From: Leadbetterella lacustris | GTDB taxonomy: Bacteria; Bacteroidota; Bacteroidia; Cytophagales; Spirosomataceae | Assembly: GCA_965234335.1 (NCBI GenBank) | Contig: OZ248458.1 | Coordinates: 194,893 to 258,892, forward strand | DNA length: 64,000 nucleotides | Reading direction: 5' to 3' | Part shown: one piece after another, positions 1-9,722 of the stretch | Layout of the letters: the number at the start of each line of letters is the position of its first letter | How positions within the stretch are numbered: position 1 is the stretch's first letter | The notes under the pieces: model-generated | What the model saw: the letters and a program-made list of their open reading frames with translations, nothing else | The model's database searches: none | Told to the model about the DNA's origin: nothing | Position numbers and translations under genes: made by a program

Positions 1-1
1 C

Positions 2-2653
2 GAAGTGGTGGTAGTAGCCTACGGAACTAGCAAAAAATCTGACCTAACTGGCTCAGTAGTAGCAGTCAATGCCAAAGATTTCCAAAAAGGAAACATACAA
101 TCTTCTGAGCAATTGCTTCAAGGCAAAGTAGCTGGTTTACAAGTAACTAGCGGTGGCGGTTCAGCTGGTGGTGGTAGCACCATCCGTATCAGAGGAACGG
201 CTTCATTGAACGCCAGCAACGATCCATTGATTGTTATCGACGGTATTCCTGTAGAAGGAAATGGCATAGCGGGTTCGGCAAACCTTTTGAACACCATTAA
301 CCCAAATGATATAGAAAGCATGTCGGTATTAAAAGACGCATCAGCGGCCGCACTTTATGGTTCAAGAGCGTCTAACGGGGTTATCATTATAACCACCAAA
401 AAAGGTTCGGCTGGTAAACCAACTTTCAATTTCAATACTGCTGTTTCAGCTGGTCAAGTATTCACAAAAGTAGACGTGTTAACGGGTGATCAAGTAAGGG
501 AAATCATCAACGCCAGAGCTGCTCAAACAGGTGACAACACTTACAAAAACCTCCTGGGAACAGAAAATACTAATTGGCAAGATCAAATTTTCCGCACGGC
601 CATAGGTACAGACAATAACCTAAGTGCTGGCGGTACCTACAAAAAAGTGCCATTCAGAGTTTCATTGGGTTATTCTAATCAAAACGGCATCTTGAAAACT
701 AACAATTTCAATCGTACCTCTGCAGCCATTAATCTTAGCCCTAAATTCTTAAACAATGCCTTGGCAGTGAATGTAAATCTGAAATTGGCCAATACCAATA
801 ACAGATTTGCGGATGAAGGAGCTATCGGCTCAGCATTAAGAATGGACCCTACAAAGCCAGTTATGTCAGACAATCCCTATGGCGGATATTACCAGTGGTT
901 AGATGGCCAAGGTAAGTACAAACAACTTTCTGGGTTTAATCCGCTAAGTTTACTTGAGCAACGTGACAATACTTCTACCGTAAATAGGCTAATCGGAAAT
1001 ATAGAATTAGACTATAAACTACCATTCTTGCCTGATTTGCATGTAAGAACCAATCTAGGTTTAGACAACACCAAAGGCAGTGGAACAGACCTAACAAATG
1101 CACTTTCTGCTACAAATTATTTAACAAATGGACGACTAACAGACTACCAACAAGGCAAGTCTAACAAACTTTGGGACGTGTCATTGTTTTATGAAAAAGA
1201 CCTTGTGGCTTTAAAGAGTAAAATCGATGTGTTGGCATTGCATTCATATCAAGATTTCGTAACCAACGTTTACAACTTCCCTGCTTACAGTGCTGATGGC
1301 AAAACTATCATACCAGGTACGGAGCCTATTTTTGCAACAGACAAACCACAATATAGACTTGATTCTTATTTGGGTAGAATTAACTACTCTTTTATGGGTA
1401 AATATTTGGCAACGGCCTCTATTCGTAGAGATGCCTCATCAAAGTTTTCACCAGCAACTAGAGTGGGTTATTTCCCTGCGGTAGCCTTGGCCTGGAAAAT
1501 CAGAGATGATATTTTTGTGAATAGCAAAATAGTTTCTGAAATGAAACTTAGAGTTGGATATGGTGTCACTGGACAGCAAGATTTTGGTCAATTTTACCCA
1601 TATTTGGCCAGATATGCCCAAAGTACTGCGACAGCACAATACCAATTCGGCGACAAATTCTATACTTTCTATCGTCCTGCTGCTTTTGATGCTAACATTT
1701 CGTGGGAAACTACTACTACCAAAAACCTTGCTTTAGATTTCGGATTCGCCAACAACCGTATCAGCGGTACGGTGGAGCTTTTCCAAAAAGACACCAAAGA
1801 CCTATTGGCAACAGTTCCAGTAGCTTATGGTTCCACTTTTGATATCAACTTATTCACCAATGTGGGTAGTATGACGAACAAAGGCGTAGAAGTAGTATTA
1901 AATACCACCCCTATCAAAAAAGACAAATTGCGTTGGGATTTAGGTTTTAATTTCACTAGAAACAATACCGAAATTACTGCTCTTCGTAAACAAGAAGACC
2001 CAAGCTTTACTGGAATTCCTGTAAGTGGAATCTCGGGTGGAACGGGTAACACTATTGGCTTGCATGCTATCGGTCAGTGGCCTTACACCTATTATGTATT
2101 CCAACAAGTGTACGACGAAAACGGTACGCCGCTTGAGGGAGTTTATGTAGACAGAAACAAAGACGGACAGATCAACGATGCAGATAGGTATTTGTTCCAA
2201 AGACCAGCTCCAAGCATGCTTTTTGGAGTAAGTACTTCTGTAAACTATAACAAATTTACATTCAGTGCTTCGGGACACGCCATGGTAGGCAATTATTTGT
2301 ACAACAACCTACAGTCAGAGCGTTCGGTTCTTAGAAATTTGATTGACCCACTTTTGGTTATCAACAATGCTACTACGCTTCTGACACAAACCAATTTCTT
2401 CAATAACAGATATCTATCTGACTATTATATAGAAAATGCATCTTTCTTTAGGTTAGACAATGTGAACGTTGGATATTATGTAGGAAAAGTATTCGGAAAC
2501 ACTACTATGAGCTTAAATGCAAGTGTAAACAACGTTTTCTTCGTAACCAAATACAGCGGTTTGGATCCTGAAAACTCCAGTGCCTCAGGAGTTGACAATA
2601 CCATTTATCCTCGTCCAAGAGTTTACACGTTTGGACTAAACTTTGATTTTTGA
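2..2653 (+). CDS. susC: SusC/RagA-family TonB-linked outer membrane transporter (5' end missing)
   Basis: TonB-dependent outer membrane channel that imports oligosaccharides, here probably maltooligosaccharides given its neighbours. The window starts inside the gene: the reading frame is open from base 2 with no start. The visible part begins at the typical EVVVVAYGT junction after the N-terminal carboxypeptidase-D-like domain. The plug follows, with LQGKVAGLQV, IRIRG, PLIVIDGIPV and the SusC hallmark around SVLKDASAAALYGSRASNG. The rest is a beta barrel rich in aromatic and Asn residues, ending in LNFDF with a terminal Phe as outer membrane barrels do. About 883 codons are present. Full-length SusC proteins are around 1000 residues, so roughly the first 100-150 residues (signal peptide, TonB box) lie outside. 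It is followed 25 bp later by susD. Family identity is certain; starch specificity is inferred from context. Confidence 0.95.
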   Translation, partial: EVVVVAYGTSKKSDLTGSVVAVNAKDFQKGNIQSSEQLLQGKVAGLQVTSGGGSAGGGSTIRIRGTASLNASNDPLIVIDGIPVEGNGIAGSANLLNTINPNDIESMSVLKDASAAALYGSRASNGVIIITTKKGSAGKPTFNFNTAVSAGQVFTKVDVLTGDQVREIINARAAQTGDNTYKNLLGTENTNWQDQIFRTAIGTDNNLSAGGTYKKVPFRVSLGYSNQNGILKTNNFNRTSAAINLSPKFLNNALAVNVNLKLANTNNRFADEGAIGSALRMDPTKPVMSDNPYGGYYQWLDGQGKYKQLSGFNPLSLLEQRDNTSTVNRLIGNIELDYKLPFLPDLHVRTNLGLDNTKGSGTDLTNALSATNYLTNGRLTDYQQGKSNKLWDVSLFYEKDLVALKSKIDVLALHSYQDFVTNVYNFPAYSADGKTIIPGTEPIFATDKPQYRLDSYLGRINYSFMGKYLATASIRRDASSKFSPATRVGYFPAVALAWKIRDDIFVNSKIVSEMKLRVGYGVTGQQDFGQFYPYLARYAQSTATAQYQFGDKFYTFYRPAAFDANISWETTTTKNLALDFGFANNRISGTVELFQKDTKDLLATVPVAYGSTFDINLFTNVGSMTNKGVEVVLNTTPIKKDKLRWDLGFNFTRNNTEITALRKQEDPSFTGIPVSGISGGTGNTIGLHAIGQWPYTYYVFQQVYDENGTPLEGVYVDRNKDGQINDADRYLFQRPAPSMLFGVSTSVNYNKFTFSASGHAMVGNYLYNNLQSERSVLRNLIDPLLVINNATTLLTQTNFFNNRYLSDYYIENASFFRLDNVNVGYYVGKVFGNTTMSLNASVNNVFFVTKYSGLDPENSSASGVDNTIYPRPRVYTFGLNFDF

Positions 2654-2678
2654 TAATTATTAAAAAGAAGAAAAAACA

Positions 2679-4283
2679 ATGAAAAATATATTTAAAAAAT
2701 TCTCAGTTGCTTTGCTCACGACGGCCTTTATTACCTCGTGTTCAAACAAACTCGATTTATTTCCTCAGAATGACTTCACACCAGACAAAGCCTATTCTAG
2801 CGTAGAAGGTTATAATTCGGTTTTGGCTAAAATCTATGGAACGCTTTCAATTGGTGGAAATACTGGCGGTGGTGGTCAGCCCGACATCAGTGGCTTAGAT
2901 GAAGGGTCACAGATAGCATTTATTCGTCCGTTTTTCAACATGCAGGAGCTACCGACCGACGAAGCGATGGTAACTTGGAACGACCAAACTATTAAAGACT
3001 TCCATAACCTATCTTGGACAAGCACTGACCCGTTCATCAAAGGTATGTATGCACGTCCGATATGGAATGTGGCTCTTATTAATGAGTTTATGCGTGAGTC
3101 TACAGACGCCAAACTCGCCGAAAGAGGAATCACTGGAGCCAACGCCACCAATATCAAAAATGCCGTATCTGAAGTTAGATTCTTACGTGCTTTTAACTAC
3201 TGGGCAGCCATGGATCTTTTTGGCAAATATTCTTTCTTGACAGAAGCAGATGCCGTAGGTGTTACGCCTGTTGAAAAATCTTCATCCGAGCTTTTTGCCT
3301 ATATCGAAAAAGAATTGATAGAGGTAGAAAATCTGCTTCCAGCAGCTAAAACGGCTATTTATGGAAGAGTAGATAAAAGTGCCGCTCAAGCTCTTCTAGC
3401 AAGAATGTACTTAAATGCGAAAACATATATCGGAGCTGAAAAAAACACTGAGGCAGCCACTTATGCAAAGAAAGTGATAGACGCAGGATATGCTTTAACG
3501 CCAAAATATCATGAACTTTTTCAGGCGGATAATCATACCAAAACGGGTGAAATCATTTGGGCTATCAATTGTGATGGACTCAAGACACAAGGTTACGGTA
3601 ACACTACATTCTTAGCTCACGCAGCTGCAGGCGACGATTATCCAGACTTTGGTGTAAATAGTGGCTGGGCAGGTTATAGAGCCACAAAAGGACTTTCTAG
3701 TAAGTTTTTCAGTGGAAATACAACCACCACGAACGACAAGCGTGCTCTATTCACTACCTCGAAGTTTAGAATTGACCCTATAGAAAACGAAATAGACGAT
3801 GTAAGCAATTTTGCGAATGGTGTTCATGTAAAAAAATGGACTAACAATTATACTTCAGGTGCCAAAGGCAATGATATCACTGGAAATTTTGTAGATACGG
3901 ACTTCCCCATTTTTAGACTTTCAGAAATGTATTTGATATACGCCGAGGCCGTAATCAGAGGTGGTACTGGAGACAGAAACTTAGCACTTTCTTCTATCAA
4001 CAAAATAAGAGAAAGGGCATACGGTAGTACATCGGGAAATATCTCAAACAATGACCTAACATTGCAATTTATCCTAGATGAACGTGCTCGAGAATTATAT
4101 TGGGAAGGACACCGCCGTACGGATCTTATCCGTTTTGACCAACTCACTACCTCTACTTACCTGTGGCCTTGGAAAGGTGGCGTAAGTGCAGGAAGAGCAG
4201 TGGATACAAAGTATAAACTGTTCCCGATTCCGGCAGAAGCACGCTCGGTAAACACCAACTTGACACAAAACACAGGTTATTAA
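2679..4283 (+). CDS. susD: SusD/RagB-family nutrient-binding outer membrane lipoprotein
   Basis: Surface lipoprotein that caps the SusC channel and captures the glycan. The 534-residue product has a lipoprotein signal peptide ending ITSC, with the lipidated Cys at residue 21, followed by SNKLDLFPQND, a usual start of mature SusD proteins. The helical TPR-like region includes RFLRAFNYW near residue 165. The C-terminal SusD motif ERARELYWEGHRRTDLIRF near residues 467-485 is well preserved. It lies 25 bp after susC and 18 bp before the SusE-like gene, so the three are probably co-transcribed. The ligand is inferred from the two downstream amylases. Confidence 0.96.
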   Translation: MKNIFKKFSVALLTTAFITSCSNKLDLFPQNDFTPDKAYSSVEGYNSVLAKIYGTLSIGGNTGGGGQPDISGLDEGSQIAFIRPFFNMQELPTDEAMVTWNDQTIKDFHNLSWTSTDPFIKGMYARPIWNVALINEFMRESTDAKLAERGITGANATNIKNAVSEVRFLRAFNYWAAMDLFGKYSFLTEADAVGVTPVEKSSSELFAYIEKELIEVENLLPAAKTAIYGRVDKSAAQALLARMYLNAKTYIGAEKNTEAATYAKKVIDAGYALTPKYHELFQADNHTKTGEIIWAINCDGLKTQGYGNTTFLAHAAAGDDYPDFGVNSGWAGYRATKGLSSKFFSGNTTTTNDKRALFTTSKFRIDPIENEIDDVSNFANGVHVKKWTNNYTSGAKGNDITGNFVDTDFPIFRLSEMYLIYAEAVIRGGTGDRNLALSSINKIRERAYGSTSGNISNNDLTLQFILDERARELYWEGHRRTDLIRFDQLTTSTYLWPWKGGVSAGRAVDTKYKLFPIPAEARSVNTNLTQNTGY

Positions 4284-4301
4284 TCCTAAATTTTTCAAAA
4301 A

Positions 4302-5633
4302 ATGAATAAAATATTTAAAAATATAGCATTCTTCGTAGGGACATTGATTTTGATGACCTCTTGCGAAAAAGACGAGATTCGAGCGGTCCTCAATTCAAGT
4401 GCCACTCCAGTAGTTTCGTTGTCAGCACCCACGGTAGTTCTTTCAAAAGACGTTGCCGAGAATACAGTATTAACAGTTTCTTGGTTAAAACCAGAATTTG
4501 GCTACGATGCCGCTCCTAGCTACACCATTCTTTTGGACAAAAAAGGGGGTAATTTCTCAAAAGCCTACAGCTACAGTGCCGGCAAAGATTTGACCAAAAG
4601 CTTCAAAGGTGCCGAGTTGAACAGCATTTTGCTAAATTTAGGGTTAGCAGCAGGGGCTGCTTCTGATTTAGATGTAAAAATCCAAGCCAAACTTAGCGAT
4701 GCGGTCACTCTTACTTCGCCTTTAGCCGGCCTTAAGGCCACTGCTTACTTAGATAAATTAGACCTTTCAACACCATGGGGAATAGTAGGAAGTGCCTACA
4801 ACGATTGGGGTGCATTTGCTGACGCTCCTTTCTACAAAACGGGTTCGGCAGAGGTATTTGTAGCTTATGTTACACTGAAAGACGGAGAATTTAAAATACG
4901 TAAAAACAACGACTGGGCAGTAAACTACGGCGACGACGGAGCAAATGGAACCCTTGAAGCCGGAGGTGCCAATATTGTTAGCAAAGCTGGTAGTTATAAA
5001 ATAACCTTCGATGCAGCTAGGCTTACTGTAAAAGTAGAAAAATATTCGTGGGGAATTGTAGGTAGTGCTTTCAATGATTGGGGAGCTACACCAGATGCCC
5101 CATTAAATTATGATCCTTTCTCTGACCAATGGAGAGGTGTTGTTTCCTTGAAAGACGGTGAATTTAAAATCAGACAAAACTCTGACTGGGGTGTAAACTA
5201 TGGCGACGACGGTGCAAACGGTTCAATAGACGCTGGAGGTGCAAACATTGTTGCAAAAAAAGGCACCTATCTGATTACTGTGAATTTTAAAGAAAACAAA
5301 ATGACAGTTGAAAAAATAACAAACCTTTGGGGTATTGTTGGAAGTGGATACAACGACTGGGGTGCTACTCCTGACTTCACCTTTGCCCCTGATTTTGCTA
5401 ATTTCTCAAAAGACTTTGACACCAAAGGTGTTTGGTTGGCTCAAAACGTGACCCTTAAAACAGGGGAAATTAAGTTCAGGGCAAATTCTGACTGGGCAAT
5501 AAATTACGGCGACGACGGTGCAAATGGAACGCTAGATGCTGGTGGTGCAAACATTGCTGTTACCGCTGGGGTATACGATGTGCAGCTAGACTTCTCTAAG
5601 TCAAGTCCGACATACAAAATTACAAAAAAATAA
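4302..5633 (+). CDS. susE: SusE/SusF-like starch-binding outer membrane lipoprotein with three tandem repeats
   Basis: Probable surface starch-binding lipoprotein of the Sus complex. The 443-residue product has a lipobox ending MTSC (Cys21). An N-terminal Ig-like SusE domain (about residues 30-155) contains the usual VLSKDVAENTVLTVSW stretch. Three carbohydrate-binding-type repeats follow, starting near residues 159, 250 and 343. Each opens with WGIVGS.[FY]NDWG and carries the nearly invariant NYGDDGANG and AGGANI segments. The aromatic residues conserved in each repeat are the likely glycan platform. SusE and SusF of Bacteroides thetaiotaomicron carry two and three such modules; by module number this protein resembles SusF, by its N-terminus SusE. 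No separate SusF gene follows. The call rests on domain pattern and operon position. Confidence 0.88.
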   Translation: MNKIFKNIAFFVGTLILMTSCEKDEIRAVLNSSATPVVSLSAPTVVLSKDVAENTVLTVSWLKPEFGYDAAPSYTILLDKKGGNFSKAYSYSAGKDLTKSFKGAELNSILLNLGLAAGAASDLDVKIQAKLSDAVTLTSPLAGLKATAYLDKLDLSTPWGIVGSAYNDWGAFADAPFYKTGSAEVFVAYVTLKDGEFKIRKNNDWAVNYGDDGANGTLEAGGANIVSKAGSYKITFDAARLTVKVEKYSWGIVGSAFNDWGATPDAPLNYDPFSDQWRGVVSLKDGEFKIRQNSDWGVNYGDDGANGSIDAGGANIVAKKGTYLITVNFKENKMTVEKITNLWGIVGSGYNDWGATPDFTFAPDFANFSKDFDTKGVWLAQNVTLKTGEIKFRANSDWAINYGDDGANGTLDAGGANIAVTAGVYDVQLDFSKSSPTYKITKK

Positions 5634-5660
5634 CACGAAGCAGTTCGTTATAGATTGATT

Positions 5661-5697
5661 ATAATCTGCGTAGAGCATTTCTACGCAGATTATTTTA
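5661..5697 (+). terminator. Perfect 14-bp stem-loop between susE-like gene and amylase
   Basis: A perfect inverted repeat pairs 5661-5674 with 5680-5693 around a 5-base loop (GCATT). It sits 27 bp after the susE-like stop and 25 bp before the amylase start. Only TTT follows the stem, so it could be a weak terminator, or an RNA-stabilising or processing element that lowers expression of the enzymes relative to the binding proteins. Confidence 0.6.
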
Positions 5698-5718
5698 AAC
5701 GATATTAAGACAAATTCC

Positions 5719-7104
5719 ATGAAAAAAGCTGCTGTTCTCTACCTATTTCTTACCATTATTTTATCCTGTTCAAAATCCGAAAATATACCTTCTAGCTCAG
5801 GCCCGATGGATTTGAAATTGGTAGAAAATTCAGGTGGAATTATGATGCAGGGCTTTTATTGGGACGTAGAACCTAAAGGAGACTGGTGGAATACCCTCTC
5901 TGCCAAAATAGACGCTTGGAAAAAAATTGGAGTAGACAGAATTTGGCTTCCGCCTGCCTCCAAAGGCATGTCTGGTGGTTTTTCTATGGGCTATGACCCT
6001 ATGGATTATTTCGACTTTGGTGATTATAATCAAATGGGTACAGTTGAAACTCGATTTGGTTCAAGAACCGAATTAGAAAAATTGATTTCCTCAGCCCATG
6101 CGGCTGGTATTCAGGTAATTGCCGACATAGTTTTGAATCATAACAGTGGTGGTTCTTTAGAATTTAATCCATTTCGGGGAAAAAACACCTATACCCTTTT
6201 CAAACCAAAATCAGGAAGATTTTTTAGAACAGCTAAAGACTTCCACCCAAATGACCGCCATGCTAAAGATGCTGAGGCCTTGTTTTTTGAAGAACAAGAC
6301 CTCTGTCATGATCAAGCCAATGTACAGAAATGGTTCTGGAAATCAGATTCTTCCGTAGCCAAATATTACAAAAACACCCTGAAATTTGACGGCTGGCGGT
6401 TTGATTATGTAAAGGGATTTGAACCATCCGTCATAAAATCTTGGATGGACGAAGTAGGAGGCTTTGGAGTGCTTGAAGCTTGGGATGGCAATGCCGATTA
6501 TCTCAAAACCTGGGTGGATAAAACGGGAGCTAAAGCTTTTGATTTTGCGGCATTCTACAACATGGAACAGGCATTTGACGGCAATAATCTGAAACTTTTG
6601 AGAGACAAAAACGCCCTTTTCAAACTTTCTCCTCAAAATGCGGTGACATTTGTTACCAACCATGATACCGAAAAAGAAACCAATCAATCCAACAGAATCG
6701 GGAGTCCCGAAAACAAGCTTTTGGCCTATGCGTACATACTAACGCATCCGGGATATCCATGTATTTTTTATTTGGATTATGAAGTGCAGCTGCCAAAATG
6801 GAAGCTCGATCGGCTATTCCAAGTTAATAGAACTTTGGCCAAGGGCGATGTCTCCGTAGTTTTTGCCGATTCAGAATATTATGTGGCCCAACGAACTGGC
6901 GAAGGCAAATCTCCCGGTTTGGTGGTGGCCATAAACAACGGCAATTTAAGCAAAAAACAAGATGTTTTTACTTCTTTCAAAAACGCCACGCTTTACGATT
7001 ATTCTGAAAATACCGCCAAAACAATTACTACCGATGAACGAGGAAAAGCAACAATTGAAACGCCATCAAAAAACTATACGATATGGTCGTTGAAAAAATT
7101 CTAA
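5719..7104 (+). CDS. GH13 alpha-amylase, lipoprotein
   Basis: Alpha-amylase acting on starch, probably anchored to the outer membrane and serving the role of SusG. The 461-residue product has a lipobox ending LSC (Cys17). All four GH13 regions are present: DIVLNH (Asp136 to His141), GWRFD with the nucleophile Asp229, the general acid Glu253 in LEAW, and FVTNHDTE with His315 and Asp316. The QGFYWD and WLPPASKG segments resemble the GH13 subfamilies of liquefying bacterial and plant alpha-amylases rather than SusG itself. It lies 85 bp after the susE-like gene behind a perfect stem-loop. Surface exposure is an inference; the lipid anchor is seen. Confidence 0.92.
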   Translation: MKKAAVLYLFLTIILSCSKSENIPSSSGPMDLKLVENSGGIMMQGFYWDVEPKGDWWNTLSAKIDAWKKIGVDRIWLPPASKGMSGGFSMGYDPMDYFDFGDYNQMGTVETRFGSRTELEKLISSAHAAGIQVIADIVLNHNSGGSLEFNPFRGKNTYTLFKPKSGRFFRTAKDFHPNDRHAKDAEALFFEEQDLCHDQANVQKWFWKSDSSVAKYYKNTLKFDGWRFDYVKGFEPSVIKSWMDEVGGFGVLEAWDGNADYLKTWVDKTGAKAFDFAAFYNMEQAFDGNNLKLLRDKNALFKLSPQNAVTFVTNHDTEKETNQSNRIGSPENKLLAYAYILTHPGYPCIFYLDYEVQLPKWKLDRLFQVNRTLAKGDVSVVFADSEYYVAQRTGEGKSPGLVVAINNGNLSKKQDVFTSFKNATLYDYSENTAKTITTDERGKATIETPSKNYTIWSLKKF

Positions 7105-7146
7105 GAAAAACCAAACCTAATTTTTAGACAAAGAACTTTGAGTCCT

Positions 7147-8976
7147 ATGAAAAAAATATTTTTTATCTTTTTGATTATCAACCTAAAAGCTTTTGGTCAA
7201 ACCATTGAACATTTCGAGCCAGCCTCTTGGTGGGTCGGCATGAAAAACCCCAAACTTCAGGTACTTATTCATGGAAAAGACATTTCTACTTTTAGTGTAA
7301 ACATCAGTTACCCTGGCGTAAAACTTTCAAAAGTTAATAAAACTGAAAACCCTAATTACATTTTTGTTGACTTGATCATTGCCACCAATACAAAAGCTGG
7401 GAAAGTCCCTTTTCGTTTTGTGAAAGGAAATGTTAAAACAGAATACTTTCTTGATTTGAAAAACAGAAAACCCAATTCAGCTGTTCGTGAAGGTTACAAT
7501 CAAAAGGACGTCATTTATTTGCTAACACCAGACAGATTTGCCAATGGCGATCCTTCCAACGACAACATCGTTGGATATCCCGACGGTTTAAATCGTGCCA
7601 AAGATTATGGCCGCCATGGAGGAGACATTGCAGGTATCAGAAAAAACCTTAACTACATATCTGACATGGGTTTTACCACCATTTGGCCCATGCCGTTGGA
7701 AGAAAACAAAATGGAAGAAGCCAGCTACCATGGCTATGCCATCACCGATTTTTATAAGATTGACCCTCGTTATGGAAGCAACGAAGATTTCATCAATCTC
7801 GTGAAAGAATCTAAGCAAAAAGGTTTGAAAATTATCAGAGATGTGGTGCTTAATCACTGTGGTCTTAACCACTGGTGGATGAAGGATTTACCCTCAAAAG
7901 ATTGGATAAACAATGAGGGGAAATTTGCCCCAACCAACCACCAAAGAGAAGTGATGCACGACCCCTATGCCTCCAAATACGATATGGACAAAATGACCCA
8001 AGGATGGTTTGTTTCAGCCATGCCAGACATGAACCAACGCAATCCATTCATGGCCAATTACCTGATTCAGAATACAATATGGTGGATAGAAAACGCTGAT
8101 TTGGACGGTCTTCGCATCGACACCTATCCATATTCCGACAAAAACTTCTTGTCTGTTTGGTCAAAAGCGGTGATGAATGAATACCCAAAATTCAACATGG
8201 TAGGCGAAGAGTGGTCTACACGCCAAGCGGTAACTGCCTACTGGCAAATGGGGCAAAATAACAAAGACGGATACAAGTCTTACTTACCCACTTTAATGGA
8301 TTTTCCTCTCAACAATGCACTCATAGAAGGCCTGAAAGAAAACGACAAAGAATGGGGAAAGGGTATGCTGAAAGTGTATCAGTGCTTGTCTGATGACTAT
8401 CTATATGCCAACCCCAACAACCTGATTACTTTTACTGACAACCACGACATGAACCGCATTTTTACCCAACTTGATGAAGACAAGGAACTTCTCAAAATGG
8501 GATTGGCTATAATTTTTACCATGCGTGGAATTCCACAGTTTTTCTACGGAACAGAACTGGCCATGACTTCGCCAAAAGAAAGAAACGATGGACTCATTAG
8601 GGCAGATATGCCAGGAGGTTGGGACGGTGATAAGACCGATGTTTTTCAAAACCAAAACCTAAGTCCGCTTCAATCAGAAATGAGAGCGTATGTAAAAAAA
8701 ATACTCAATTGGCGAAAAACTGCTACAGCCATTCACAATGGCAAACTCGTGCATTATTCTCCAGAAGATGGCATATACACTTATTTCAGGTTCAACGAAA
8801 AAGAAAAATATTGGATAATTCTGAACAAAAACGAGGAGTCAACTTCTGTAAATCCCCAAAAATATAAAGAACATTTACACGAGAAAGCTAAGTTTTATGA
8901 TGTTCTGGAAAATAAGTTTTTCGAGCGTCAAATCTCTATTCCGGGCAAAGGATTTAGAATTTTGAAAGTAGATTGA
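7147..8976 (+). CDS. susA: SusA-like GH13 neopullulanase/cyclomaltodextrinase, periplasmic
   Basis: Periplasmic hydrolase expected to degrade imported maltooligosaccharides, cyclodextrins or pullulan fragments. The first ATG is at 7147; an in-frame TTG lies 9 bp upstream. The signal peptide (KKIFFIFLIINLKAFG) is of the Sec type with no lipobox. An N-terminal beta-sandwich of the cyclomaltodextrinase type starts at HFEPASWWVGM and runs to about residue 110. The catalytic barrel contains RDVVLNHCG, GLRIDTYPYSDK (nucleophile near Asp325), VGEEW (general acid near Glu354) and FTDNHDMNR. The Trp-Trp-Val-Gly-Met start of the mature protein and the PYSDK motif are characteristic of the SusA group. 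It is last in the locus, 42 bp after the amylase, and a strong hairpin follows its stop. Confidence 0.92.
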   Translation: MKKIFFIFLIINLKAFGQTIEHFEPASWWVGMKNPKLQVLIHGKDISTFSVNISYPGVKLSKVNKTENPNYIFVDLIIATNTKAGKVPFRFVKGNVKTEYFLDLKNRKPNSAVREGYNQKDVIYLLTPDRFANGDPSNDNIVGYPDGLNRAKDYGRHGGDIAGIRKNLNYISDMGFTTIWPMPLEENKMEEASYHGYAITDFYKIDPRYGSNEDFINLVKESKQKGLKIIRDVVLNHCGLNHWWMKDLPSKDWINNEGKFAPTNHQREVMHDPYASKYDMDKMTQGWFVSAMPDMNQRNPFMANYLIQNTIWWIENADLDGLRIDTYPYSDKNFLSVWSKAVMNEYPKFNMVGEEWSTRQAVTAYWQMGQNNKDGYKSYLPTLMDFPLNNALIEGLKENDKEWGKGMLKVYQCLSDDYLYANPNNLITFTDNHDMNRIFTQLDEDKELLKMGLAIIFTMRGIPQFFYGTELAMTSPKERNDGLIRADMPGGWDGDKTDVFQNQNLSPLQSEMRAYVKKILNWRKTATAIHNGKLVHYSPEDGIYTYFRFNEKEKYWIILNKNEESTSVNPQKYKEHLHEKAKFYDVLENKFFERQISIPGKGFRILKVD

Positions 8977-9003
8977 TATGAACTTTTGTAATACCAAAAA
9001 AAA

Positions 9004-9030
9004 AGGACTGATTCGTCAGTCCTCTTTTTT
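9004..9030 (+). terminator. Intrinsic terminator with TTCG tetraloop, bidirectional
   Basis: AGGACTGA (9004-9011) pairs perfectly with TCAGTCCT (9016-9023) across a TTCG tetraloop. The stem is flanked by an A-run before and CTTTTTT after. It sits between the convergent susA-like gene and the SRPBCC gene and probably ends both transcripts. Confidence 0.9.
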
Positions 9031-9051
9031 CAAAAAAGTCCTTGACAAATA

Positions 9052-9507
9052 TCAGTCCTTCGGAAACATTTTCTCCAAAATAATCTTTCTATAAGTGAAA
9101 ATCCCACGCACTTTGGCATCCACAAAAAGCTTGCCCGCTATCCAACCAAAAACCCACTTGCCAATGTCATAATGGAGAATATCTGTCATCAGAACACCCC
9201 CTTCAACGGCTCTAAAATGATGCTCATGGTGCCATATATTGTATGGTCCCAGCCTTTGTTCATCCACAAAAAATTCGTTTTCCTTCACATGGGTTATCTC
9301 TGTGACCCAATCCAACGGAATATTCAGCATCGGAGAAACTTTATAACTTATCATCAAACCTTCGTACATTTTCTCAGGAATATCATATAGGATTTTGAAG
9401 GTCATTTCAGGAGGTGTAATCTCATTTAGGTTTTTGGGAGAAGAAAAAAAATCCCAAGCTTTTTCGAGACTTATTGGTAAAAACTGTTCAACATACAATC
9501 GTTTCAT
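9052..9507 (-). CDS. SRPBCC (START-like) ligand-binding protein
   Basis: Small soluble protein of the SRPBCC/polyketide-cyclase-like fold, 151 residues, no signal peptide. The N-terminus (VEQFLPISLEKAWDFFSSP, then LNEITPPEM) and the middle VDEQRLGPYNIWHHEHHF match the COG4276-type subgroup. The fold forms a deep hydrophobic pocket; the ligand in this subgroup is not known. It stands alone on the minus strand, convergent with the Sus locus across a shared terminator. No operon partner is visible. Confidence 0.8.
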   Translation of the reverse strand: MKRLYVEQFLPISLEKAWDFFSSPKNLNEITPPEMTFKILYDIPEKMYEGLMISYKVSPMLNIPLDWVTEITHVKENEFFVDEQRLGPYNIWHHEHHFRAVEGGVLMTDILHYDIGKWVFGWIAGKLFVDAKVRGIFTYRKIILEKMFPKD

Positions 9508-9722
9508 TCCACGATAAATTTAAAATGTAATATTACTGTAATAACTGATTCTGCACGTCATTGTTTCAAGAATGACATAAAGCTGAAAGGTCTTAATCGC
9601 TGAAAAAAGCCAATTTATCGGATAAAGTTTTGAAACGGTCGTTTTTGTATTCCATAATTATTTTTTAATTGTATTTTTATAAGAAATTAATCAAGTATCC
9701 GATCATCAATTCAAAATAAAAA

